Origin: Pseudomonas azadiae
GTDB taxonomy: Bacteria > Pseudomonadota > Gammaproteobacteria > Pseudomonadales > Pseudomonadaceae
Length of the DNA stretch: 64,000 nt
Assembly: GCF_019145355.1 (NCBI RefSeq)
Contig: NZ_JAHSTY010000003.1
Location: 62,001 to 126,000 of the forward strand
Reading direction: 5' to 3'
This document shows positions 54,397 through 63,409 of this stretch, piece by piece. Below the pieces are notes generated by a model, which saw nothing but the letters and a program-made list of their open reading frames with translations, ran no database searches and was not told the origin of the DNA. Made by a program: the position numbers and the translations under genes. The stretch's first letter is position 1. Each line of letters starts with the position of its first letter.

Positions 54397-54803
54397 GCCG
54401 TCAGCGACTTGCGATAAAACGGCAGGATCAGATCACGGGTCAGGGGCGCCAGCAACAAGCCGCCGTCGCCGGTGGGATCGATCCAGCGCACCTCTTCAAT
54501 CTCAGCCGCGGGCGTGACCGGTCCGTCGACCTGCAGCAGGAACAACTCCGCTTGCACGGTAAACCCCGGCTCGTTGGCCGCCGGCGCCGAAAACTGGCCA
54601 AGGTAGCGTGCGTCGCTCGGTGCAATGCGCAGGTTCAGCTCTTCTTGCAGCTCGCGGGCCAGGGCCTCGGCGGGCTGCTCGCCGGCGTCGATCTTGCCGC
54701 CGGGCTGCATGAAGGCCTGGGTGCCGCGCTTGCGCACCAGCAGGGTCTGGCCGTCGCTGCCGATCAGGACGGCGGCGGCGATGCGGATAGTCGAAAGGTT
54801 CAT
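54393..54803 (-). CDS. NUDIX hydrolase
   Basis: A 136-residue protein started at MNLSTIRIAAAVLIG (ATG 54803; a TTG one codon upstream is unlikely). The NUDIX box reads GGKIDAGEQPAEALARELQ followed by EEL, fitting G-x5-E-x7-RE-U-x-EE-x-G except that the final Gly is Asn. Such enzymes cleave nucleoside diphosphate derivatives. It overlaps the regulator stop by one base. Confidence 0.9.
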   Translation of the reverse strand: MNLSTIRIAAAVLIGSDGQTLLVRKRGTQAFMQPGGKIDAGEQPAEALARELQEELNLRIAPSDARYLGQFSAPAANEPGFTVQAELFLLQVDGPVTPAAEIEEVRWIDPTGDGGLLLAPLTRDLILPFYRKSLTA

Positions 54804-56125
54804 CAAAGGTCAGCGGTCTCTTCGGGTAGTTTGATAAATACGCTGTACTTCGCGCCCTCCATCGCCTCGAACGCAATCAGCTTGTCCACCAGCGGCAGGT
54901 TCAGCACCTTGCCGGCGTTGAGCAGCAGCATGCCGTTGTCAGCGTTGAGGTTGCGCGCCAGGACCATGCCGGCTTCCAGTTCACGGGTGGTCAGTACCTT
55001 AACCGCCGGATCGCCGAGGGTCACGTCACTCAGGAACGCGGCACAGGCCAGGACGAAGTCCTCGACCAGGTCCGGGTCATACAGGCGCCCGGCATATTTG
55101 CGGATATACACCAGCGCCTCGTCGCTGTTCATCTGCCGCTCGAGGACCAGGCCCTTTTGCAATTCGATGAAGTCGACCGCCAGTTTCAGCAGGCGCGAAC
55201 CGAACGGGATCGCGTCGCCCTTGAGGTGGTCGGGGAAGCCGCTGCCGTCCCAACGTTCCTGGTGGTGGCGGATGATGCGTGCCGCGTCCTTCATCGGCTC
55301 CAGGGTCATCAGCAGCGACTCGCTCTGGGTCGGGTAACTTCGGTATTGCTCGCGGTCGGTGCTGTGCAGCCTGTCGGACGGGGCGATCAGCATGCTGTCG
55401 TTCCAGCTCAGCTTGCCGATGTTGTAGAGCGCGGCCGCCATGGTCAGGTCGCGCGTGCTGGCTTCATCCATGCCCTGGGCCGTGCAGTAGAGCCGAACCA
55501 GCTCGATCAACGGGCGGTTGGTCTGCTTGTCCCTGGGCAAGCGCAAGTTGGCAAGCAACGAAAACACCTCGGTGCCTGTCGCGTAGCTGCGCTTGAGTTC
55601 TTCGTAGGCCAGGTCGAGCATGTCGGCGGTCTGCTGCAACTCCGAAGTGCGCGACACCACGCGTTTTTCCAGGGTCGCGTTCAACGCCTTGAGCTGCTCG
55701 TTCTGCACCTGGGTCAGACGTTCAAGCCGCTGGTGCTCCAGGGCCTGCTGCAGGATCAGCTTCAGCTCATCGTCATTCCAGGGCTTGGCGATATAACGGT
55801 GGATCTGCCCTTCGTTGATCGCCTTGATGATCGTCGGCACGTCGGCGTAGCCGGTCAGCAGGATACGGCTGGTGGCGGGATACAAGCGATGGACTTCGGC
55901 CAGCAACTGCGCGCCGTCCATGCCCGGCATGCGCGCGTCGCTCATGACCAGGTCGACGGGCCGCGCCGCCATTATTTCCAGGGCCTGGGCGCCACCGCCG
56001 GCCAGCACCACATCAAAGGGCTGACCGCGCAGCAGGCGGCGCAGGCTGTTGAGGATCGACTCTTCATCGTCGACCAGCAAAACCGTGGAAACTGCGGTGG
56101 AGAGCGTAGCGAGTTGTTCATCCAT
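54803..56125 (-). CDS. Response regulator with degenerate HD-GYP (YN-GFP) domain
   Basis: A 440-residue protein. The receiver domain (residues 12-130) has DDEE, the phospho-acceptor Asp63 (MSDARMPG) and Lys114. A coiled coil covers about 135-185, followed by an RpfG-type HD domain. The catalytic HD pair is replaced by Tyr234-Asn235 (AALYNIGKL), and the GYP motif reads GFP (HHQERWDGSGFP, ending at Pro298). It corresponds in type to PA2572 of P. aeruginosa, described as a YN-GYP variant without phosphodiesterase activity. It therefore probably works by binding a partner rather than by degrading cyclic di-GMP. Confidence 0.88.
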   Translation of the reverse strand: MDEQLATLSTAVSTVLLVDDEESILNSLRRLLRGQPFDVVLAGGGAQALEIMAARPVDLVMSDARMPGMDGAQLLAEVHRLYPATSRILLTGYADVPTIIKAINEGQIHRYIAKPWNDDELKLILQQALEHQRLERLTQVQNEQLKALNATLEKRVVSRTSELQQTADMLDLAYEELKRSYATGTEVFSLLANLRLPRDKQTNRPLIELVRLYCTAQGMDEASTRDLTMAAALYNIGKLSWNDSMLIAPSDRLHSTDREQYRSYPTQSESLLMTLEPMKDAARIIRHHQERWDGSGFPDHLKGDAIPFGSRLLKLAVDFIELQKGLVLERQMNSDEALVYIRKYAGRLYDPDLVEDFVLACAAFLSDVTLGDPAVKVLTTRELEAGMVLARNLNADNGMLLLNAGKVLNLPLVDKLIAFEAMEGAKYSVFIKLPEETADL

Positions 56126-56382
56126 GCCTACTGCGCCTTCGAATTAACTGAAAAATTGAGCCGAACCGGACCCCTGCGCCAACACGTCTTCCCCGCTTGA
56201 CGCGCGGGGTTAATTTGACGCCAACTGGCCGTCGATATCAAGGCAGTTCGACTATGCTGTCACAGCAGGTCGGCGCTGCGCCCAGCGATGCAACCAAGGA
56301 AGGCCAAGGCGACCTGTTCCGTCAAGCAACTGCACGGCACTGCCGCCCGATCACCAGCCCTACGCCTGCAAGGAGTGCTCGC

Positions 56383-57351
56383 TTGAGCGACGTCTCACCC
56401 TACCGTCCCGGCCTGATACTGAGCCTGTGGCTGTGCTTCGGCATGCCGCTGATGGCCGCGCCGTTGGATGAAGCGCTCAAACCCTTGCCTGCGGTGCCGA
56501 CGCTGGACCCGGCCAAGGTCGAGCTGGGTCGCCAATTGTTCAACGAGCCGCGCCTGTCGGTGAATAACGCGCTGTCCTGCGCCAGCTGCCATCATCTGGA
56601 ATCCGGAGGCGCCGACGACAAGCCGTTTTCCATCGGCTTCGACGGCAAGCCGGTAGACACCAACACGCCGTCGGTCTTCAACGCCAGCCTCAACTTCAAG
56701 CAGTTCTGGAATGGCCGTGTCGACACGCTGGAGGCACAGGTGGTAGACGTCGTCATCAGCCCCGTGGAAATGGGCAGCGACTGGAACACCGTGGTGCGCA
56801 ATCTCTCTGCCGTGCCGGCCTACCAGGCTGCGTTCCAACAGGCCTACCCCGATGGCGTCACCGCCGCCAATGTGCAAAACGCCCTGGCCATCTATGAACG
56901 CACCCTGCTGACTCCCCGTTCGCGGTTCGACCAGTACCTGCTCGGCGATACCGAGATCCTCACCACCCAGGAAAAGTACGGCTACCAACGCTTCAAGGAC
57001 TACGGTTGCATCGCTTGTCACCAGGGCATCAACATCGGCGGCAACATGTTCCAGAAATTCGGCGTCATGGGCGACTACTTCAAGGCGCGCGGCAACCCGG
57101 TCGAGTCGGACCTGGGTCGCTACCTGCTGACCCAGGACGAAGAGGACCGCCACGTGTTCAAGGTGCCGAGCCTGCGCAACGTCGCGGTCACCGCGCCGTA
57201 TTTCCATGACGCGTCGGCCAAGACCCTGGAAGAGGCGGTCGACGTGATGTTCAGGTACCAGTTGGGGCGCAATCCGTCCCAGGAAGACAAAGACCTGATC
57301 GTCCTGTTTCTCAGGACCTTGACTGGCGAATGGGCAGGCAAGCCTCTATGA
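56383..57351 (+). CDS. Diheme cytochrome c peroxidase (CcpA/MauG family)
   Basis: A 322-residue periplasmic protein. The start is most likely TTG at 56383, as AAGGAG lies eight bases upstream and a signal peptide follows (LILSLWLCFGMPLMAA, cut before PLDE). Two haem-c motifs are present: CASCH near residue 66 and CIACH near residue 209. It reduces hydrogen peroxide with electrons from cytochrome c, or oxidises protein residues if MauG-like. The sensor kinase gene starts ten bases after it, implying an operon. Confidence 0.87.
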   Translation: MSDVSPYRPGLILSLWLCFGMPLMAAPLDEALKPLPAVPTLDPAKVELGRQLFNEPRLSVNNALSCASCHHLESGGADDKPFSIGFDGKPVDTNTPSVFNASLNFKQFWNGRVDTLEAQVVDVVISPVEMGSDWNTVVRNLSAVPAYQAAFQQAYPDGVTAANVQNALAIYERTLLTPRSRFDQYLLGDTEILTTQEKYGYQRFKDYGCIACHQGINIGGNMFQKFGVMGDYFKARGNPVESDLGRYLLTQDEEDRHVFKVPSLRNVAVTAPYFHDASAKTLEEAVDVMFRYQLGRNPSQEDKDLIVLFLRTLTGEWAGKPL

Positions 57352-57361
57352 GCAAACCGAC

Positions 57362-59176
57362 ATGACCCTGTCTCGCCGCCGCATCACCCAGGTATTGCTG
57401 GGCCTGGCCACCCTGTTGCTGGCCTCGACGCTGGTGTACCTGTACGTCAAGTCCTCCCGCGACCAGACGGCCACCTATACCCATTCGCGGGATTTGATCC
57501 GCCAGCTCCAACAGCTCAATGCGCAGTGGGACAGCGAAGTGCTCAAGGCGCGGATAGCGATTACCCACAACTACGACCCGCTGGTCGCACCGCTCGCGCA
57601 AATGAACCAGCTATGGGCCAGCCTGGACAGCCGTGAGACCTATCACAACCCCGAAGACCTGACCCGCTGGCAAGCCAGCCGGGACGCCTACGAGGGGGCC
57701 ATCCAGGAAAAAGCCCGGTTGGTCGACCGGTTCAAGTCCCACAACGCGGTGTTGCGCAACTCATTGGCTTTTCTACCGACGGCCGAAGATGACATCCAGG
57801 CGCAGTTCAACCGTTTCAATGAGCACGACCGTCTGCAACTGCAGGGCGTGGCCACCGACACTTACGACCTGCTGCTCAGCAGCCTGGAGTTCGCCCAGGT
57901 CACCAGCGATGAGCGCGCCGCCGATATCCTGGTGGGCCTGGGCAAACTGGCGATCAACAAGGAGCGTTTGCCCGCCGATTTCCAGGCGCCTGTGGAGATT
58001 CTGAGCAACCACATTTCGTTGATCCTGCGCGAGCAGCCGGTGGTCAACGGCTTGCTGGAACGCATAGCCGCGGTCCCGGTGGCCGAGCGCCTGGACGAGC
58101 TGACCACGCATCTGGACCAGGACCAGCAGGCGGCTGACCTTATCGACCATCAATACCACCGCTACTTGCTGGTCTTCTCGACCCTGCTGGTGGCGCTTTT
58201 GTTGTACCTGGCGGTGCGCCTGCTGCGCAGTTTCGCTGAAATCAACCGGGTCAACCGCGCCTTGCATGCGGCCAATGAAACCCTGGAACAGCGCGTGGAG
58301 CGACGCACGCAACAGCTCAAGGATGCGCAAAGCGAACTCCTGGACAGCGCTCGCCAGGCCGGCATGGCAGAGATCGCCACCAACGTGCTGCACAACGTAG
58401 GCAACGTGCTCAATAGCGTGAATATCTCCGCCGACCTGGTCACGCGCAAATTGCGCAGCAGCAAGGCGTTGGGCCTGGGCAAAGCCATGCAGTTGATCAA
58501 CGAACACCAGGGCGACCTGGGCCGCTTTTTCACCGAGGATGAAAAGGGCAAGCTGCTGCCCGGTTACTTGAACCAGTTGGTGGAGGCGATCGCCGTCGAG
58601 CAGCAAGGGATGGCCGAGGAACTGGCGCAATTGAGCAAAAGCATCGACCACATCAAAGACATCGTCTCCACCCAACAATCCTATGCCGGCGCGGCCACGC
58701 TAAAGGAAGCGTTGCATATCGGCGCGCTGATGGACGACGCCTTGCGCATGAACGAAGGCTCGCTGAGCCGGCACAATGTCACGGTGGTCAAGCATTACGC
58801 CGAGGTGCCAGAGATCCTTGCGGACAAACACCGCTTGCTGTTGATCATGGTCAACTTGATCAGCAACGCCAAACAGGCCATGTCCAGCCTTTCCGACCGG
58901 CCGCGGTACATGACGCTGCGGGTCCAGCCGCTGGATGACGGCACCTTGCAGATCAGCGTGAAGGACGAGGGTGAAGGCATACCGGCAGAAAACATGACCC
59001 GCATCTTCACGCACGGCTTCACCACCCGCAAGGAAGGCCATGGCTTCGGCCTGCACAGCTGCGCCCTGGCCGCCGTGGAAATGAATGGCCAACTCAGCGC
59101 CCACAGCGACGGGCCGGGCCAAGGCGCGGTGTTTACCTTGACGATCCCTCTTACCCTTGCTGGAAGCCCGACATGA
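57362..59176 (+). CDS. Membrane sensor histidine kinase with large periplasmic helical domain
   Basis: A 604-residue protein. TM1 is about residues 9-29 and TM2 about 265-285; between them is a mostly helical 230-residue periplasmic domain (DAHL-like). A coiled coil (LEQRVERRTQQLKDAQSEL) leads to the variant H-box ATNVLHNVGNVLNSVN and the ATPase lobe (NLISNAKQAM; KEGHGFGLHSCALAAVEMNG). It overlaps the next gene by four bases. Linkage to the diheme peroxidase and the YN-GYP regulator suggests a redox or peroxide-related signalling unit. Confidence 0.85.
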   Translation: MTLSRRRITQVLLGLATLLLASTLVYLYVKSSRDQTATYTHSRDLIRQLQQLNAQWDSEVLKARIAITHNYDPLVAPLAQMNQLWASLDSRETYHNPEDLTRWQASRDAYEGAIQEKARLVDRFKSHNAVLRNSLAFLPTAEDDIQAQFNRFNEHDRLQLQGVATDTYDLLLSSLEFAQVTSDERAADILVGLGKLAINKERLPADFQAPVEILSNHISLILREQPVVNGLLERIAAVPVAERLDELTTHLDQDQQAADLIDHQYHRYLLVFSTLLVALLLYLAVRLLRSFAEINRVNRALHAANETLEQRVERRTQQLKDAQSELLDSARQAGMAEIATNVLHNVGNVLNSVNISADLVTRKLRSSKALGLGKAMQLINEHQGDLGRFFTEDEKGKLLPGYLNQLVEAIAVEQQGMAEELAQLSKSIDHIKDIVSTQQSYAGAATLKEALHIGALMDDALRMNEGSLSRHNVTVVKHYAEVPEILADKHRLLLIMVNLISNAKQAMSSLSDRPRYMTLRVQPLDDGTLQISVKDEGEGIPAENMTRIFTHGFTTRKEGHGFGLHSCALAAVEMNGQLSAHSDGPGQGAVFTLTIPLTLAGSPT

Positions 59177-60552
59177 ACCAACCTCCCAACCGGCGCATCC
59201 TGCTGATCGACGACACGCCTTCGATCCATGATGATTTTCGCAAGATCCTGATGCCGCCCGTTGAAGCGAACCAGCTCCTGAATGACATGGAATCGGCGCT
59301 GTTCGGCGACACGACCAAGGCCCAGGCACAGGTTTTCGAGCTGCACTCGGCCTATGGCGGCGAAGAAGGCCTTGGCCTGCTAACCACGGCCATGACGCAA
59401 CAACGTCCCTACGCGTTGGCCTTTGTCGACATGCGCATGCCCCAGGGCTGGGACGGCGCCCGGACCATCGAAGAGCTGTGGAAAGTCGACCACGACCTGC
59501 AAGTGGTGGTGTGCACTGCGTACTCGGACTATGCCTGGGAAGACCTGCTCGAACGCCTGCACGGCCATGATCGCCTGCTGATCCTGAAAAAACCCTTCGA
59601 CAATATTGAAGTCCAGCAAATGGCCAACACCCTGGCCAACAAATGGGACATGGCCCGCCGCGCTTCGCTGCAAACCACCCACCTGGCGCAACTGGTGGAA
59701 CAACGCACGCAAGCGCTGCAACTGGAAATCGACGAGCGCAAGCACCTGGAAAGCCAACTGGTGCAGTCTGAAAAGCTTGCGTCGCTGGGGCAACTCGCGG
59801 CGGGCGTCGCCCATGAGATCAACAACCCGGTGGGCTTCATTTCTTCCAACCTCAGCACCCTGGACGGCTACTTCAAGCAGTTGCAACAGATACTGCAAGC
59901 CTACCAAGGCGCCGAGCCGCTGATTGCGGCGCCGGAGCAGCGCGACCAACTCAAGGCGCTGCGTACCAGCCTTGAGCTGGATTTCCTCACGGAAGACATT
60001 CCGATCCTGATCAGAGAATCCAAGGAAGGCATTGGTCGGGTGGTGCAGATCGTCAAGGACCTGAAGAACTTCTCACGGGTGGACAACGACCAGACCTGGC
60101 AGTTTGCGAACTTGCAACAGGGCATCGACTCGACGCTGAACATCGTCGCCAGCGAGCTCAAGTACAAGGCCGATGTCGTCAAGCACTACCAACCACTGCC
60201 GGACATCGAATGCCTCGCCTCACAGCTCAACCAGGTGGTGATGAACCTGGTGATCAACGCGGCGCAAGCCATGGGCCCGGAGCGCGGCACCATTACCATC
60301 AGCAACGGCGTGGAAGGCCAGAACATCTGGCTGGAAGTGGCGGACAACGGCTGCGGCATCGCCCCTGAAGCACTGCAGAAAATCTTCGACCCGTTCTTCA
60401 CCACCAAACCGGTGGGCGAAGGCACGGGGCTGGGGCTGTCGCTGTCCTACGGCATCGTCAAGAAACATGGCGGCACGATCGCCGTCAGCAGCGAACCGGG
60501 CAAGGGCACGACGTTTCGGGTGGTGTTGCCGATTCGGCAGACGGCGGTGTAG
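59173..60552 (+). CDS. Receiver-histidine kinase hybrid
   Basis: A 459-residue cytoplasmic protein. A receiver-like domain is at residues 8-155 with DDTPS and the acceptor Asp in LAFVDMRMPQG, including an unusual insertion (LMPPVEANQLLNDMESALFG). Then come a coiled coil, the H-box GVAHEINNPVGFIS and the ATPase lobe (VINAAQAMG; GTGLGLSLSYGIV). It can take phosphate from the kinase upstream and probably signals onward, perhaps to the divergent YN-GYP regulator. Confidence 0.85.
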   Translation: MNQPPNRRILLIDDTPSIHDDFRKILMPPVEANQLLNDMESALFGDTTKAQAQVFELHSAYGGEEGLGLLTTAMTQQRPYALAFVDMRMPQGWDGARTIEELWKVDHDLQVVVCTAYSDYAWEDLLERLHGHDRLLILKKPFDNIEVQQMANTLANKWDMARRASLQTTHLAQLVEQRTQALQLEIDERKHLESQLVQSEKLASLGQLAAGVAHEINNPVGFISSNLSTLDGYFKQLQQILQAYQGAEPLIAAPEQRDQLKALRTSLELDFLTEDIPILIRESKEGIGRVVQIVKDLKNFSRVDNDQTWQFANLQQGIDSTLNIVASELKYKADVVKHYQPLPDIECLASQLNQVVMNLVINAAQAMGPERGTITISNGVEGQNIWLEVADNGCGIAPEALQKIFDPFFTTKPVGEGTGLGLSLSYGIVKKHGGTIAVSSEPGKGTTFRVVLPIRQTAV

Positions 60553-60572
60553 GACACGCCGCCGGATTGTGC

Positions 60573-60845
60573 TCACTCCTCGACTTTTTTCGGACTCGCC
60601 CCAAACGAAGCAAACCGTTTGTTGAACCCGGCGATGCGGCCTTCGGCCTGGGTCTTGCGCTGCTGGCCGGTGTAGACCGGATGCGAAGCGCTGGACACAT
60701 CCAGGGGAATATAAGGGTAGGTGTTGCCGTCACTGTGCGTGTGGGTGCGATCGCTGTCGGCGGTGGAGCCGATCAGGAAGAACACGTCGGCAGCGGTGTC
60801 GTGGAACAGCACGGTACGGTAGTCGGGGTGGATACCAGCTTTCAT
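60573..60845 (-). CDS. rpmE2: 50S ribosomal protein L31 type B (zinc-independent)
   Basis: A 90-residue protein starting [19 protein letters not shown]. The Cys residues of the zinc form of L31 are missing, and the C-terminal [15 protein letters not shown] region is typical of type B. Such paralogues replace zinc-L31 during zinc starvation under Zur control; a Zur-like palindrome lies 30-50 bases upstream. Confidence 0.93.
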   Translation of the reverse strand: MKAGIHPDYRTVLFHDTAADVFFLIGSTADSDRTHTHSDGNTYPYIPLDVSSASHPVYTGQQRKTQAEGRIAGFNKRFASFGASPKKVEE

Positions 60846-60874
60846 AAGGCCTCCGGGGCGTCTGGGTGCATTTT

Positions 60875-60895
60875 ATGGGTTATACAGTAACATAA
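60875..60895. promoter_or_regulatory. Zur-like box upstream of rpmE2
   Basis: ATGGGTTATACAGTAACATAA has the core GTTATACAGTAAC, an imperfect palindrome like the Zur operator GTTATA-N-TATAAC. It overlaps the expected promoter of the L31 gene. Confidence 0.65.
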
Positions 60896-60945
60896 ATCAT
60901 GCAGCCAAACGAGAACCGATTGCAATAAGCATAGAGCGCGTGGGC

Positions 60946-62271
60946 CTATGCAGCTTCTTGGAAATCCATCTCCGGTGGCTGCTGCGAGAAGCCACGGGTG
61001 AGCACGCCCAGGTAAACCAGGCCGATGGCCAGCCAACCCAGACCGAGATACATGGCCAGGTGATCGAGGCTGATCATCAGCCACAAGTCCGCCAGCAGAC
61101 CGACGGCCGGGAATATCAAGAACAGGATCAACTCACGCACACCGCGTTGCTTGGCGCCGATCCAGTAGTGAAAGATCACCGACAGGTTCACCAGGCTGAA
61201 CGCCAGGAACGCACCGAAGTTGATGAACGACGTGGACGTGGTCACATCCAGCTTCAATGCCAGCAGCGCCACCACCGCGCACAACAGGATGCTGTTGACC
61301 GGCGTGCCGAAGCGCGCATGCAAAGTGCCGAAGAACGACTTGGGTAACACGCCGTCGCGGCCCATGGCGAACAACAGGCGCGAACCACTGGCCTGGGCAG
61401 AGAGCCCCGATGCGAACTGACCGACGATCAGGCCGATCAGAAAGACCGACACAAACAAGTCGCCACCGATGTTGCGCGCGATTTCATACGCCGCCGAATC
61501 CACGTTAGTGAACTCAAACGACGGATGCGCGACCTGCACAAAGTAGGACACCGCCACGAAGATCAGCCCGCCGATGAGGGTAATCAACATGATCGCCCGG
61601 GGGATAGTGCGGCGCGGGTCGCGGGTTTCTTCGGTGAGGGTGCTGACCGCGTCAAAGCCCAGGAACGAGTAGCAGGCGATGGCCGCGCCGCTCATGATCA
61701 ATGGCATTTGCATCTGGCCGTTGAAGAACGGGGTGAGGGTCCACAGTGGCTTGCTCGGATCGCCGCCGATGTAATGGATGCACAGCGCCACGAAGGCGAT
61801 CAATACCAGGAACTGCACCAGCATCAGCAAGGCATTGATGCCATTGGCCAGCTTGAGGCCAACGATATTGATGGCGCTGGTGACGCCGATGAACGCCAAC
61901 ACCCAGACCCACTGCGGCACCGTCGGAAACGCGGAATTAAGGTACGCCGCACCGATCAGCCAGATGGCCATGGGCAGGAACAGGTAATCGAGCAACACCG
62001 CCCAGCCGGCAATAAACCCCAGCTTGGGGCTGATGGCCTTGCGCACGTAGGTGTAGGCGGAACCGGCCACCGGAAAGGCCGAGGCCATGCGCCCGTAACT
62101 CATGGCGGTGAAGAACATCGCCACCAGCGCCGCCAGGTAAGCGGCGGGCACCATGCCCGAAGTGGATTGCGCCAGGATGCCGAAGGTGCCGAGCACAATG
62201 ATCGGCGTCATATAGGCGATGCCAAACAGCACCACCGACCCTAATGACAGGGTGCGTTGCAAACGAGCCAT
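60946..62271 (-). CDS. APC-family amino acid/polyamine permease (PuuP-like)
   Basis: A 441-residue protein with about twelve hydrophobic helices. The APC signatures are visible: GIAYMTPIIVLGTFG in helix 1, FPVAGSAYTYVRKA in helix 3 and FLGFDAVSTLTEETRDPRR after helix 6. The pattern is closest to PuuP-type putrescine/amine importers. A REP and a carbon-nitrogen hydrolase gene lie upstream on the same strand. Confidence 0.87.
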   Translation of the reverse strand: MARLQRTLSLGSVVLFGIAYMTPIIVLGTFGILAQSTSGMVPAAYLAALVAMFFTAMSYGRMASAFPVAGSAYTYVRKAISPKLGFIAGWAVLLDYLFLPMAIWLIGAAYLNSAFPTVPQWVWVLAFIGVTSAINIVGLKLANGINALLMLVQFLVLIAFVALCIHYIGGDPSKPLWTLTPFFNGQMQMPLIMSGAAIACYSFLGFDAVSTLTEETRDPRRTIPRAIMLITLIGGLIFVAVSYFVQVAHPSFEFTNVDSAAYEIARNIGGDLFVSVFLIGLIVGQFASGLSAQASGSRLLFAMGRDGVLPKSFFGTLHARFGTPVNSILLCAVVALLALKLDVTTSTSFINFGAFLAFSLVNLSVIFHYWIGAKQRGVRELILFLIFPAVGLLADLWLMISLDHLAMYLGLGWLAIGLVYLGVLTRGFSQQPPEMDFQEAA

Positions 62272-62347
62272 GAGTGATTCTCCGCGCGATTATTAGATTT
62301 ATGGCAGAACTGAAGTGGGTAAAGCGTCTGTCGTTGTTCTTATGTTC

Positions 62348-62481
62348 TGTAGTGAGCGGGCTTGCCCCGCGCCGGGTGGCGAAGCCGCCCCATCCCAGCC
62401 ACTGTTTTTTACAGTTGGAACCGCGGTGCCTGGGTTTGGGGCGGCTTCGCCCCCCGGCGCGGGGCAAGCCCGCTCACTACA
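62348..62481. repeat. REP pair (GTAGTGAGCGGGCTTGCCCCGCG type)
   Basis: Inverted arms of about 50 bases including GGCGAAGCCGCCCC and GGGGCGGCTTCGCC; same family as the inner pair at 53685. It lies between the permease and hydrolase genes. Confidence 0.9.
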
Positions 62482-62497
62482 AAATCAGGGTTTGCAT

Positions 62498-63316
62498 TCA
62501 TTCGGGGATCAGCAGCTCGCGTGTCCCATCGCTGCGCTCGATCACCTCACCCGGCAATTTCAAGCGCTGGTCGTCCAGATAGCGGTAGTCCTTGCGTGCC
62601 GCCGCCAGTTGGTCAAGATCGAGCTCAACCGTGAATTGCCCTTCCTCACGCCCGGCCTCGAACAGCAACGTGCCAAACGGGTCGACCAAGGCGCTGCCGC
62701 CCGCGAACAACAACCCGCCATCGCCCTCTTCCACGCGGTTGACCATCAGCGCAAACACCTGGTTTTCCTGGGCGCGGGCCATGATCGCGGTGCGGTGTGT
62801 GGGGCCGTACGGGTCCATGTTGCCGTTGGTGACGATCAGCAGTTCGGCGCCCAATTGCGCATTGGCGCGGGCGCTTTCCGGGAACTCGATGTCGTAGCAG
62901 ATCAACAGGCCGACGCGTACACCATTCCAGAGACAGGTGGCATAGCGATCGCCTGGGGTGAAGACCCCGCGATCAGAGGCCCACAGGTGGGTCTTGCGAT
63001 AACGCAGGGCAATCCCTTCGGGCGTGATCAGCAAAGTGGTGTTGTAGAATTGCCCGCCGGCGCTTTCGGCCGTGCCGATCACCACCGCGATATTACGTGC
63101 GCGGGCGGCGTCGATCACGGCCTGTACGGTGGGCCCGTCCAGCGGCTCGGCGACGTCGGCGACAGTCTCGGCCGACGGGAAGCCCATCAAGTGGGTTTCC
63201 GGGAAGACGATCAGTTGCGTATCGGCCGCCGCGGCAGCGATCGCCGCCAAGGCCCGCTCAAGGTTGTAAGCTGTACCGTTATCACGGCCCGCCAACTGGG
63301 CAAATTCGACCTTCAT
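62498..63316 (-). CDS. Carbon-nitrogen hydrolase (nitrilase superfamily)
   Basis: A 272-residue protein with the catalytic triad: Glu in VFPETHLMG, Lys in RYRKTHLW and Cys in LLICYDIEFPE. It hydrolyses amides, carbamoyl groups or nitriles. Its place beside an amine/amino acid permease suggests catabolism of an imported amine or amide (N-carbamoylputrescine amidase is one possibility), which is not proven. Confidence 0.9.
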   Translation of the reverse strand: MKVEFAQLAGRDNGTAYNLERALAAIAAAAADTQLIVFPETHLMGFPSAETVADVAEPLDGPTVQAVIDAARARNIAVVIGTAESAGGQFYNTTLLITPEGIALRYRKTHLWASDRGVFTPGDRYATCLWNGVRVGLLICYDIEFPESARANAQLGAELLIVTNGNMDPYGPTHRTAIMARAQENQVFALMVNRVEEGDGGLLFAGGSALVDPFGTLLFEAGREEGQFTVELDLDQLAAARKDYRYLDDQRLKLPGEVIERSDGTRELLIPE

Positions 63317-63409
63317 GGGTATTCCTTGTTCTGTGTACGTGCCGCAGTATGCGCAGGCGCAACCGGCCAGGGAATCACGCGGCGGGGGTAACCCGATAGG
63401 GGTAGATCA

